Source: an uncultured Litorilinea sp.
GTDB lineage: Bacteria > Chloroflexota > Anaerolineae > Caldilineales > Caldilineaceae
Assembly: GCA_946885925.1 (NCBI GenBank)
Contig: CAMPHP010000239.1
Span: forward strand, 1-5,811
DNA length: 5,811 nucleotides
Direction: 5' to 3'
The notes below the pieces were generated by a model. The model saw nothing but the letters and a program-made list of their open reading frames with translations, was not told the DNA's origin and ran no database searches. A program made the translations under genes and the position numbers. Positions 1-5,772 of this stretch are shown here, piece by piece. Each line of letters starts with the position of its first letter. The stretch's first letter is position 1.

Positions 1-127
1 GTGTGGGGGTGGTCTCTGAGCGCCCACATGCAGCCAGGAGCAAGACAAGAAGTATCGAGAAGGTGAGAGGCTGAACCTGGCGGCGATAGACGCAGCCGCT
101 GCCTGGGATCGTTCGTTCAGAAAGCAT
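1..127 (-). CDS. Lipoprotein, N-terminal fragment cut by the window edge
   Basis: Only the first 42 codons are present; the gene continues beyond position 1. The start is the ATG at 127-125, preceded by the strong Shine-Dalgarno GGGAG (plus-strand 133-137) with a 5-base spacer. Reading down, the peptide has an arginine-containing n-region (R5, R15, R16), a hydrophobic stretch at about residues 21-31 (FSILLVLLL), and the lipobox L31-A32-A33-C34. This predicts lipidation at C34 and cleavage before it. The mature end begins CGRSETTPT, a polar Thr/Pro-rich start typical of a flexible tether in exported proteins. What is seen is a type II signal peptide. The function of the mature protein (often solute binding in this class, but not always) cannot be told from this fragment. 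It lies downstream of the dehydrogenase on the same strand, separated by 229 bases and a hairpin, so it probably has its own promoter. Confidence 0.82.
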   Translation of the reverse strand, partial: MLSERTIPGSGCVYRRQVQPLTFSILLVLLLAACGRSETTPT

Positions 128-236
128 ATTTTCTCCCGTGGAGCCAGGTAATCACTTAATCGATGACGATTGGTAAAGCTCCGGTTAACACGACTAGGCC
201 GACGCCGTGGCTGGGCGCATTTTGTCCGCCACGGTA

Positions 237-263
237 TAGACGCAATCCACCGTGAATTGTTCC
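237..263 (-). promoter_or_regulatory. Possible ECF-sigma-type promoter for the lipoprotein gene
   Basis: On the minus strand GGAACAA (257-263) is followed after 15 bases by GTCTA (237-241). This resembles the general extracytoplasmic-function sigma pattern (GGAAC-type -35 with a GTC-containing -10, as for E. coli sigma-E). Transcription would start near 229 and give a leader of about 100 bases before the lipoprotein ATG. That leader contains a 7-base inverted repeat, CCGTGGC (205-211) and GCCACGG (228-234). The match was found by eye after the fact, and the ECF consensus in this organism is unknown. Confidence 0.3.
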
Positions 264-290
264 ACGCGGGTCGTGAGGGCTACTGTCATG

Positions 291-336
291 AATCTTTCTC
301 GAAGCCAGAACCCTCTGGGTGGCTTCGAGAAAGATT
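291..336. repeat. Long perfect hairpin, repeat copy 1
   Basis: The left arm AATCTTTCTCGAAGCC (291-306) is perfectly complementary to the right arm GGCTTCGAGAAAGATT (321-336), giving a 16-bp stem. The 14-base apex folds further: ACCC (310-313) pairs with GGGT (317-320) around a TCT loop, leaving a 3-base bulge (307-309) on one side only. A related hairpin lies at 5773-5811. The element starts 20 bases after the stop codon of the dehydrogenase, so it may act as its transcription terminator. It has no T-run after the stem on either strand, so it is not a classical intrinsic terminator. A dispersed REP-like or MITE-like repeat is an equal alternative. Confidence 0.85.
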
Positions 337-356
337 TCGCATAGACGATGGATATG

Positions 357-1301
357 TCAGGCAATCCGGTTGATCAGTGGTTGGCCTGAGAGACCTGCTA
401 GCAGATTATCCACGGCGCGTTTTGCCATATTATAGCGCGTTTGGCGGGTGGCACTGCCTAAGTGGGGCGCAATGACTACATTGTCGAGCTTTAAGAGGGG
501 GTGGTCGCGCGGGAGTGGTTCGGGTTCGGTTACGTCTACCGCTGCGCCTGCAATCCAGCCTTCTTGCAATGCCTCTACCAGCGCATCGTGATCGACCACG
601 CCACCACGGGCAACATTGATCAAGAAGGCTGTGGGGCGCATCTGCCGTAGCTGTTCGCGTCCCATTAGATGGCGTGTCTCGGGCGTGAGTGGAACATTGA
701 GTGTTACATAGTCAGATTGAGCGAGTAGATCGGGTAGGGAGTGATAGGTTGCACCCAACTCGGCTTCAGCCGCTTCATTGCGTCGCCGGTTGTGATAGAG
801 AATACGCATGTCAAAGCCCCGCGCACGTCTTGCTACCTGCTGGCCGATGTTGCCCATGCCGATGATCCCAATGGTTGCACCGTGGACTTCATAGCCATGC
901 AGGAGGTTGGGGTCATAGACAGTGAATTCCGGGCTGCGCGCATAACGGTCACCAGTGATCAAGTTGCGGGCAGCCGCCATGAGAAGCGCAAAGGTCATGT
1001 CCGCCGTGGCTCCATCCACCAGCCGTGGTGTATTGCCCACAGCAATGCCGCGCGCGGCTGCATCTTCGAGATGGATGTGGTCTACGCCCACGCCAAAGTT
1101 GCTGATGACGCGCAATTTGGGCATGAGATCCATGATGCTGCCGTCAATTTTGGGATGACCATAGACAAAGAAGCCTTCTACGCGCTGTAGGAGTGTGGGA
1201 TCGGTATCGCGGCCCTGCCAAATCGTGACCTGGCAGGTAGGCGTTAATAGCTCTAAGATAGTTGGTGACAGCTGTGTATTGGTCAATACTTGGTAAGGCA
1301 T
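357..1301 (-). CDS. D-2-hydroxyacid dehydrogenase (glyoxylate/hydroxypyruvate reductase type)
   Basis: A cytosolic NAD(P)H-dependent oxidoreductase of 314 residues, the normal length for the family, which interconverts 2-keto acids and D-2-hydroxy acids. Visible signatures: the substrate-loop motif NFGVGVDHI (68-76); the Rossmann dinucleotide motif G148-M-G-N-I-G153; and the catalytic set R232 (in NVARGG), E261 (in DVTEPEP) and H280 (in APHLGSAT). After the second Rossmann strand the sequence is HNRRR (170-174). These arginines in place of an acidic residue suggest NADPH preference, as in glyoxylate/hydroxypyruvate reductases; substrate is inferred from family resemblance only. The start is the ATG at 1301, with AGGAG (plus-strand 1308-1312) six bases upstream; the GTG directly before it (1304) is too close to that site. 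The gene is probably transcribed alone. No key residue is missing. Phosphoglycerate dehydrogenase is less likely because the C-terminal regulatory domains are absent. Confidence 0.93.
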   Translation of the reverse strand: MPYQVLTNTQLSPTILELLTPTCQVTIWQGRDTDPTLLQRVEGFFVYGHPKIDGSIMDLMPKLRVISNFGVGVDHIHLEDAAARGIAVGNTPRLVDGATADMTFALLMAAARNLITGDRYARSPEFTVYDPNLLHGYEVHGATIGIIGMGNIGQQVARRARGFDMRILYHNRRRNEAAEAELGATYHSLPDLLAQSDYVTLNVPLTPETRHLMGREQLRQMRPTAFLINVARGGVVDHDALVEALQEGWIAGAAVDVTEPEPLPRDHPLLKLDNVVIAPHLGSATRQTRYNMAKRAVDNLLAGLSGQPLINRIA

Positions 1302-1344
1302 CACGGACTCCTGATGTTTGGCGTGTGGTGGTGAGACAAATCCA

Positions 1345-1353
1345 ACTATACCA
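1345..1353 (-). promoter_or_regulatory. Likely extended -10 promoter of the dehydrogenase gene
   Basis: The minus strand reads TGGTATAGT here: an extended -10 (TGn) joined to TATAGT, five of six matches to TATAAT. No good -35 is visible upstream, which extended -10 promoters tolerate. The predicted start near 1338 gives a short leader of about 35 bases that includes the AGGAG ribosome site. Confidence 0.4.
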
Positions 1354-1482
1354 GACGGTTTTGGCTTTGCACGTTGATTTTATGGAGTGCTTTATGGGTT
1401 GACTTTGCGGCAATTTACACAAATTGAAAGAATTTATGGGAGATCCAATGTACATCCCACTGTACCGCAGTTAGTGGCGATT

Positions 1483-1510
1483 TTGTTACCGCATTGACAA
1501 CCACTATAAT
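1483..1510 (+). promoter_or_regulatory. Candidate plus-strand sigma-70 promoter facing into trmD
   Basis: A perfect TATAAT at 1505-1510 is preceded after 16 bases by TTGTTA (1483-1488), four of six matches to TTGACA. A perfect TTGACA also sits at 1494-1499, but only 5 bases from the -10, so it cannot serve as its -35. Transcription would start at about 1517 and run rightward, antisense to the 3' end of trmD. Such hexamers arise by chance in AT-rich gaps. Confidence 0.33.
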
Positions 1511-1560
1511 ACTTGTGGCTGAACAACCAAAGGATCAGGGTGGCACTGAAAAAGCAATAC

Positions 1561-1605
1561 GGAAGTTATTCATAAGGAAGTTATCCAAATGAAGGTTATT
1601 CGCAA
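1561..1605. repeat. Three direct repeats at a 15-base period
   Basis: Three units in exact 15-base register: GGAAGTTATTCATAA (1561-1575), GGAAGTTATCCAAAT (1576-1590) and GAAGGTTATTCGCAA (1591-1605). The first nine bases are identical in units 1 and 2; unit 3 differs from unit 1 at two of its first ten. They lie just beyond the trmD stop codon. They could be iterated protein-binding sites or the product of local slippage. The arrangement is directly visible; the role is unknown. Confidence 0.65.
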
Positions 1606-1612
1606 TTATTTC

Positions 1613-2503
1613 TCATCCTTCCTCATCAACTTCCGCATTCGCTTCCCCACGCCATCCCCACTCTCGCAGAAAGGCGCGATCCTTCTTCGTCAGGGGTAAA
1701 TTGTCTAATAAATCGGGACGTTGGCGCAACGTTTGCAATAGTGCCTGTTCGTGACGCCACGCCGCAATTTTGGCGTGATGACCGCTCAACAGGATATCGG
1801 GGACAGCCTCACCGCGAAAAACCGGCGGCTTGGTATACTGCGGGCCTTCTAGTAGCCCGCCTAGCCCTGGTGAGTGACTATCTTGGTGTGCGCCCAGCGC
1901 ATAACCTAGCGCACCAGGAATCAGCCGCGTGACAGCGTCCACGATCACCATAGCAGCCAATTCTCCCCCGCTCAAGACATAGTCACCAATGCTAATCTCG
2001 TCTGTAATGAGTTGCGTGCGCACACGTTCATCTACACCTTCATAGCGCCCGCAAAGCAGAGCAATGCGAGAGTATTGGGCTAACTCGCTGACAACGGATT
2101 GGGTGAGCAAGCGCCCTTGGGGTGACAAGAGGATCACGGGTGTATTTGCTGGCAAAGGACGTGGCTCTTCCGGGTCCCACGGCGGCAAATTCACATAAGC
2201 GTCTTCTTCGGATAGTGTCCATCCTCGCGGGTGTGACAACACTGTCTCAACCGCGCGTAGGATGGGTTCTGGCTTCATGACCATACCACCACCACCGCCA
2301 TACGGTGTATCGTCACAAACATGGTGCCGATCCGTCGTATAATAACGGATGTTGTGATATGCAATGGTCACGAGGTTGTTCTCTTGGGCTCGCTTGATGA
2401 TGCTTTCGGAAAATGGACCGGAAAACATCTGCGGGAACAACGTAAATATATCAAAATGAACAACCGCTGAAGGTTCTGGAATGTCGAAATTTTCAGAGTT
2501 CAT
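1613..2503 (-). CDS. trmD: tRNA (guanine-N1-)-methyltransferase TrmD
   Basis: Uses S-adenosylmethionine to methylate N1 of G37, next to the anticodon, in tRNAs with G36, preventing +1 frameshifts; it acts in the cytosol as a SPOUT-family homodimer. The 296 residues start with a 16-residue tail, then the family opening [12 protein letters not shown] (16-27), [19 protein letters not shown] (58-76), and the knot that binds the cofactor: LLSPQGR (125-131), [13 protein letters not shown] (149-161), [15 protein letters not shown] (171-185). R193 and D208 align with the residues implicated in catalysis in E. coli (R154, D169). About 24 extra residues, rich in Pro, Glu and Trp (roughly 93-120), lie before the LLSPQGR strand. 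The start is the ATG at 2503, supported by GAGGG (plus-strand 2510-2514) six bases upstream; a TTG at 2533 would add ten residues without such support. The gene overlaps the divergent peptidase gene by 23 bases. Its usual partners rpsP, rimM and rplS are not adjacent. Confidence 0.97.
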   Translation of the reverse strand: MNSENFDIPEPSAVVHFDIFTLFPQMFSGPFSESIIKRAQENNLVTIAYHNIRYYTTDRHHVCDDTPYGGGGGMVMKPEPILRAVETVLSHPRGWTLSEEDAYVNLPPWDPEEPRPLPANTPVILLSPQGRLLTQSVVSELAQYSRIALLCGRYEGVDERVRTQLITDEISIGDYVLSGGELAAMVIVDAVTRLIPGALGYALGAHQDSHSPGLGGLLEGPQYTKPPVFRGEAVPDILLSGHHAKIAAWRHEQALLQTLRQRPDLLDNLPLTKKDRAFLREWGWRGEANAEVDEEG

Positions 2504-4415
2504 GCAGCACCCTCGTGTTGCGCAATCGAGCAATCATCAATCAGATAGTCCTCATTCCGATGAAGACTTTGCTGAGGTTGATGCACCTGTTGATGCTGGC
2601 ATGGATGGTGATATGGATAGCGACATTGATTGTGAAATCCCTAGAGACATCGATCATGCTAGTCCCAGTGATACCGCTTCCGATCATACCAGTCTCAACC
2701 ATGAGTCTAACTCCGGCGCATCCCTCGTACAGAATACTTTAACCACAACGCAAGACGAGATTGTAACACAAGAAGTTACGCCAGGCTGTGAGACAGGCTC
2801 TAATACAGAGCCTGATAAAGAGTCTGATATAGAGTCTGAAACGGCATCTATAACAATCCTTGACGAATACCCGGATACTGTGTGGGAAGATGCCCTGCAC
2901 CTGCCCTCATCATCGCGGCGCTCTTTGCAGCGGTTATTCCCTATGACGGCACGCGTCGGTGTCTTGGGCTTGGTTGCCGTTGTGATGTGGTGGACATGGC
3001 CGCGCCCAACGGAGATTGGCTTTGGCCTCGGCGCTGCATGGACGAATGACGCCCGTGCCGAGGACGTGAGTTCGTTGGCAGTCGTCAACCCCGTGAATGT
3101 GGAGCAGAACCGTGGTGCTGTCGCCCGTGCCGCTACGCCGACGCCCGATGCGCTCTTTACTAATATTGTCGTTGTCACACCGACCTCGATCCAAGAAACT
3201 GCCAACCCAGAAAGTGTCGATGAATCCTCTGCGAGCGAAGAGCCTGCTCGTGAATCGCTAACAGAGCCAATCATCTTAGAAGCATCGGCATTGCTGACCA
3301 ACACAGAAGACGGAACCATCCTCGTTGAGGTCCCGGAAGCAGCACCCGTCGAAGCGATGATGCCTGCGCTTCAGTCTGAGCCGATTGCGGCACGGACACA
3401 AAATGCTCAACCAGAAATCATTCTCATACCCACTGCCACGCCCACACCACAAGCTGTAGCCGCGGCCAATTCCAGCAATATCCCTAAAGTAGAAATCATT
3501 CCCGCCGTCGGCGCAAAATTCACACCCACACCAGAAGCACCTACACCCGCCCCAACCGAAACGGAAGTTCCCACGGCAACCCCCCCAAGCATTGGGCCTG
3601 GTCGTCTCTGGTCTACCTTTACACCGCTGTCCGCAGCCGAAAGTGATCATTTCTGGATTGGCAATCCGCTCCAGGATTTCGCCGCCAATCGTTTTGCCAG
3701 CCCCAGCTATCAATTTGGTTCGACAGCAGGTAACCGCTATCGACCCCATCATGGAATCGATATCTCGAATCCGTCAGGCACACCTGTACAGGCTGGTGTG
3801 GAAGGTACGGTTGTCCATGCAGGGCTAGATGATCCTGATTTGCTTGGCCCCTATGCCAACTTCTATGGCAAAGCGGTGGTCATCCGGCTAGACCGGCGGC
3901 TGCCTGTGGCTGGAGGTGAGATTGATGTCTTTGTGCTCTATGGGCATCTCAGTGAAACTCGTGCTGAGGTGGGGCAACGTGTCCAGCCTGCCGATGTGGT
4001 GGGGAATGTGGGCATGACAGGGATCGCCATTGGTCCCCATTTGCATGTGGAAGTACGCTTGGGTGCCAACACCTATGATCACAGCGTCAACCCCTATCTC
4101 TGGCTCCAACCCGCCGAAGGCAATGGCGCAGTCGCTGTGCGTGTCCTCACCGCTAATGGGCGCACATGGGCTGGTGCCAAAGTCTCCATCGCGCGCTTTG
4201 AGGGAGGGCAAGCCGTCTGGGCACGCCAGATTGAGACCTATCTGGACACCGAAAATATTGGCCCCGATCCTTTATGGGGTGAAAACGGCGCAATGGGTGA
4301 TGTTCCCGCTGGTTCCTATTACCTAATTGCCAATATCAATGGCGAAAACATTCGAGCTGAGTTTGATGTCAACGCTGGCGAGACAACCTTTGTTGAGATT
4401 CGCACTGAGCAATAG
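2481..4415 (+). CDS. Membrane-anchored M23 (LytM/lysostaphin-type) metallopeptidase
   Basis: A 644-residue protein likely to cut peptidoglycan cross-bridges or stems outside the membrane. In order: a very acidic Ser/Asp/Glu-rich, probably disordered cytoplasmic region (about 9-140); a basic flank (RRSLQRLF, 146-153); one membrane segment (about 157-172), giving an N-in topology; a 200-residue Thr/Pro/Ala/Glu-rich linker with TPTP-type motifs (about 195-370); the M23 domain (about 385-540); and a C-terminal domain of about 95 residues (549-644), probably a small beta-sandwich of the carboxypeptidase-regulatory type. The zinc and catalytic residues are all present: H423 and D427 (HHGID), H489 (YGHL), H520 and H522 (HLH), so the enzyme should be active. 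The start ATG at 2481 has GAAGG (2469-2473) seven bases upstream, inside trmD. Internal Met155 has no ribosome site. rnhA follows after 76 bases and may be cotranscribed. The C-terminal fold is inferred from general appearance only. Confidence 0.92.
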   Translation: MSKFSEFMQHPRVAQSSNHQSDSPHSDEDFAEVDAPVDAGMDGDMDSDIDCEIPRDIDHASPSDTASDHTSLNHESNSGASLVQNTLTTTQDEIVTQEVTPGCETGSNTEPDKESDIESETASITILDEYPDTVWEDALHLPSSSRRSLQRLFPMTARVGVLGLVAVVMWWTWPRPTEIGFGLGAAWTNDARAEDVSSLAVVNPVNVEQNRGAVARAATPTPDALFTNIVVVTPTSIQETANPESVDESSASEEPARESLTEPIILEASALLTNTEDGTILVEVPEAAPVEAMMPALQSEPIAARTQNAQPEIILIPTATPTPQAVAAANSSNIPKVEIIPAVGAKFTPTPEAPTPAPTETEVPTATPPSIGPGRLWSTFTPLSAAESDHFWIGNPLQDFAANRFASPSYQFGSTAGNRYRPHHGIDISNPSGTPVQAGVEGTVVHAGLDDPDLLGPYANFYGKAVVIRLDRRLPVAGGEIDVFVLYGHLSETRAEVGQRVQPADVVGNVGMTGIAIGPHLHVEVRLGANTYDHSVNPYLWLQPAEGNGAVAVRVLTANGRTWAGAKVSIARFEGGQAVWARQIETYLDTENIGPDPLWGENGAMGDVPAGSYYLIANINGENIRAEFDVNAGETTFVEIRTEQ

Positions 4416-4430
4416 ACTCCAAGCAATAGA
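4408..4430. repeat. Nine-base direct duplication across the peptidase stop codon
   Basis: AGCAATAGA occurs at 4408-4416 and again at 4422-4430, a 14-base period. The first copy contains the TAG stop (4413-4415). Probably a small local duplication with no known role. Confidence 0.5.
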
Positions 4431-4455
4431 GGGCAAGTAATCTCTTTCACCAGCG

Positions 4456-4485
4456 TGGACAAGTGGCGCGCATGATGCCTAGATA
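4456..4485 (+). promoter_or_regulatory. Weak candidate promoter immediately before rnhA
   Basis: TGGACA (4456-4461, five of six matches to the -35) is followed after 18 bases by TAGATA (4480-4485), a poor -10. If used, transcription would begin almost at the rnhA ATG (4492), giving a leaderless message, which would fit the absence of a Shine-Dalgarno there. Read-through from the peptidase gene is the alternative. Confidence 0.2.
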
Positions 4486-4491
4486 AGCAGT

Positions 4492-5046
4492 ATGGATACG
4501 AATTCGACAGGCAAAACTGACGCAGGCAAAGCTCAAGAGGACAAAGTTCAAGAGGAAAATGGGGCGAACGGAGCAGTCACCATCTACACCGATGGCGGCT
4601 GCATCGGCAACCCAGGTCCCGGTGGCTATGCAGCCATTCTGCGCTATGGCACGCATGAAAAAGAGCTAGTCGGACGCTATCGCCAAACGACCAACAACCG
4701 CATGGAGTTGCGTGCAGCGATTGTTGCACTTGAAGCAATTACGCGCCCCTGTCGCGTCGAGCTTTATACCGATAGCTCCTACGTGCGCGATGGCATTACG
4801 AAATGGATCTTTGGCTGGCAGCGCAACGGCTGGCAAACCAATGCCAAACAGCCAGTTAAGAACAGAGACCTATGGCAGCATCTCTTGAGTGCCATTCAGC
4901 GTCATCAACCAGCCGGGGGTGTCCGGTGGCATTGGACAAAAGGCCATGCGGGTGATTCTGTCAACGAGCGTGCTGATAAGCTTGCCAACCAAGCTGCACG
5001 CTCGGTTACGGATGCCGATCCGATAGACATTCAGGAACCGGCATAA
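4492..5046 (+). CDS. rnhA: Ribonuclease HI
   Basis: A cytosolic endonuclease that cuts the RNA strand of RNA:DNA hybrids, removing R-loops and helping clear Okazaki primers. The 184 residues align along their core with E. coli RNase [17 protein letters not shown] (32-46), [15 protein letters not shown] (68-82), [11 protein letters not shown] (92-102), KNRDLWQ (123-129) and [15 protein letters not shown] (148-162). The four metal-binding carboxylates D34, E72, D94 and D162 and the catalytic H152 are all present, as is the basic-handle region (about 103-123). The protein carries a charged 28-residue N-terminal extension (Lys, Glu, Gln) and a short acidic tail after residue 170. The ATG at 4492 is the first in frame, since a TAG lies 12 bases upstream. 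No clear Shine-Dalgarno precedes it. It is convergent with the next gene, 27 bases away, with no terminator hairpin visible between them. Confidence 0.97.
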   Translation: MDTNSTGKTDAGKAQEDKVQEENGANGAVTIYTDGGCIGNPGPGGYAAILRYGTHEKELVGRYRQTTNNRMELRAAIVALEAITRPCRVELYTDSSYVRDGITKWIFGWQRNGWQTNAKQPVKNRDLWQHLLSAIQRHQPAGGVRWHWTKGHAGDSVNERADKLANQAARSVTDADPIDIQEPA

Positions 5047-5073
5047 GAACCTCATGCGACACCTTCAATACCA

Positions 5074-5625
5074 TTAGTCTCCGGCTCTGCGCGGTTGAGC
5101 CGCCAATTCCGTAGCCATCAACTCCGGTAATACCTCAATGCCCTGGCGACGAGCGGCGCGTCCGTGGCGCACGCCTACCAGCCCACTCACCACATCGGCC
5201 TTGCTCCACACGCCACCATAGCGCACAAATCCTGCAATTTCCCACAAATAGACCACAGCCAACGCCAACCAATAGGGCAGCCAATAGCCCATGACAACAA
5301 ATGCGATGTAGTGGCGCGCCGGGTTCTCGTCATCTACCAGATCAGGACGGAAGCCCTCGACGCCTAACCGGATTGGCGGATTGCCTTCCATCTGCCGCAG
5401 AAACTTGATTGGCTTCCACACATCTTGCCAACGGATATAGGCAAAATCTTCACCCAGTCGTTGGATGACCCTGTGCGGTCTGCCCTTTTCTTCTGCAATA
5501 TATTTTTGCGTTGCGGTAATCAGGGCCTGCACCCCGCCCAATGATTCATTCATTGCACCATGTAAGGCGAGCGAAGGTCCTGTTACCCCCGCCGAAAATT
5601 CATCAAATGATTGGATATACGTCAC
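5074..5625 (-). CDS. Uncharacterised protein with a central hydrophobic segment
   Basis: I do not recognise this 183-residue protein. The N-terminal 100 residues are mixed polar and probably helical (for example GGVQALITATQKYIAEEKG, 30-48). They lead into D98-D-E-N-P-A-R-H-Y106, then a hydrophobic stretch (about 106-134, FVVMGYWLPYWLALAVVYLW) that could be a membrane helix or a buried helical pair. After it comes SKADVVSGLVGVRHGR (141-156) and a basic, Ala-rich tail (RAARR, 156-160; QPRRAGD). The start is a GTG at 5625, with AGAGGG (plus-strand 5635-5640) nine bases upstream and a good promoter before it. These support it as a real gene, as do its length and compact convergence with rnhA. There is no signal peptide. 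The NPARHY plus D-x-x-x-G-x-x-G layout faintly recalls small helical proteins of unknown role, but that is a memory-based impression only. Confidence 0.72.
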   Translation of the reverse strand: MTYIQSFDEFSAGVTGPSLALHGAMNESLGGVQALITATQKYIAEEKGRPHRVIQRLGEDFAYIRWQDVWKPIKFLRQMEGNPPIRLGVEGFRPDLVDDENPARHYIAFVVMGYWLPYWLALAVVYLWEIAGFVRYGGVWSKADVVSGLVGVRHGRAARRQGIEVLPELMATELAAQPRRAGD

Positions 5626-5656
5626 CGATCCCAGCCCTCTTCAATAAGTACGGCAG

Positions 5657-5685
5657 ATTATAAATCGTAGGGTGCTACCTCTCTA
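5657..5685 (-). promoter_or_regulatory. Sigma-70 promoter of the uncharacterised gene
   Basis: The minus strand has TAGAGA (5680-5685, four of six matches to TTGACA), a 17-base spacer and a perfect TATAAT (5657-5662). Transcription would start near 5650, giving a leader of about 25 bases that contains the AGAGGG ribosome site before the GTG at 5625. Hexamers, spacing and distance to the gene all agree. Confidence 0.6.
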
Positions 5686-5712
5686 TGCGTTAACCTTTAT
5701 ATGCGTTAACCT
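5684..5712 (-). promoter_or_regulatory. Two tandem 13-base boxes beside the -35: candidate operator
   Basis: AGGTTAACGCATA occurs twice on the minus strand, at 5700-5712 and 5684-5696, with a 16-base period. The nearer copy overlaps the -35 hexamer by two bases. Each contains the palindrome GTTAAC. Perfect tandem copies placed here suggest a binding site for a regulator contacting RNA polymerase, either an activator just upstream or a repressor covering the -35. The repeat is seen directly; the role is inferred. Confidence 0.5.
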
Positions 5713-5772
5713 AAGCAGGTGACCTTGCACAAATAGAGCGTTCGCATTACCAATCTGCTTGGCGAGGACACC

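Larger units (their letters stand above)
1302..1612. other. 311-base gap between the dehydrogenase and trmD
   Basis: No established gene lies here. It contains the dehydrogenase ribosome site and promoter at its left end, a plus-strand promoter-like sequence in the middle and a set of 15-base direct repeats at its right end. I see no tRNA-like fold and no terminator hairpin with a T-run after trmD. Two very short plus-strand reading frames are discussed among the findings but are not called as genes. Confidence 0.6.

Noticed and set aside
170..373. Plus-strand 67-codon open frame in the left gap
   Set aside because: It runs through the hairpin repeat, has no ribosome site, and its peptide is a basic low-complexity string without recognisable features. 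It also overlaps the region upstream of the lipoprotein.
741..1190. Plus-strand 149-codon frame antisense to the dehydrogenase
   Set aside because: It lies wholly within a gene with all catalytic motifs on the other strand and resembles no protein I know.
1144..1455. Minus-strand 103-codon frame upstream of and into the dehydrogenase
   Set aside because: It is in another frame from the dehydrogenase, overlaps its first 50 codons and promoter, and the residue mix looks random.
1494..1510. Perfect TTGACA beside a perfect TATAAT
   Set aside because: Only 5 bases separate them, far short of the 16-18 required, so they are not a -35/-10 pair; a weaker -35 at 1483 was used instead.
1548..1590. 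Resemblance of ATAACTTCCGTAT on the minus strand to a loxP arm
   Set aside because: There is no matching inverted arm and spacer; the likeness comes from the 15-base direct repeats.
1561..1605. Possible CRISPR-like array
   Set aside because: Units are contiguous 15-mers with no unique spacers of 25-40 bases and no cas genes nearby.
2684..3319. Minus-strand 211-codon frame antisense to the peptidase
   Set aside because: It is the shadow of a Ser/Thr/Glu-biased region; the Val/Ser/Ala-rich translation mirrors that composition.
3276..3752. Cys/Gly-rich minus-strand 158-codon frame that looks like a metal-binding protein
   Set aside because: The cysteines and glycines come from reading the Pro/Thr-rich linker codons backwards; they have no regular CxxC spacing.
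5713..5760. AAGCAG (5713-5718) and CTGCTT (5755-5760) inverted pair enclosing a gap
   Set aside because: Six bases with a 36-base loop is expected by chance.
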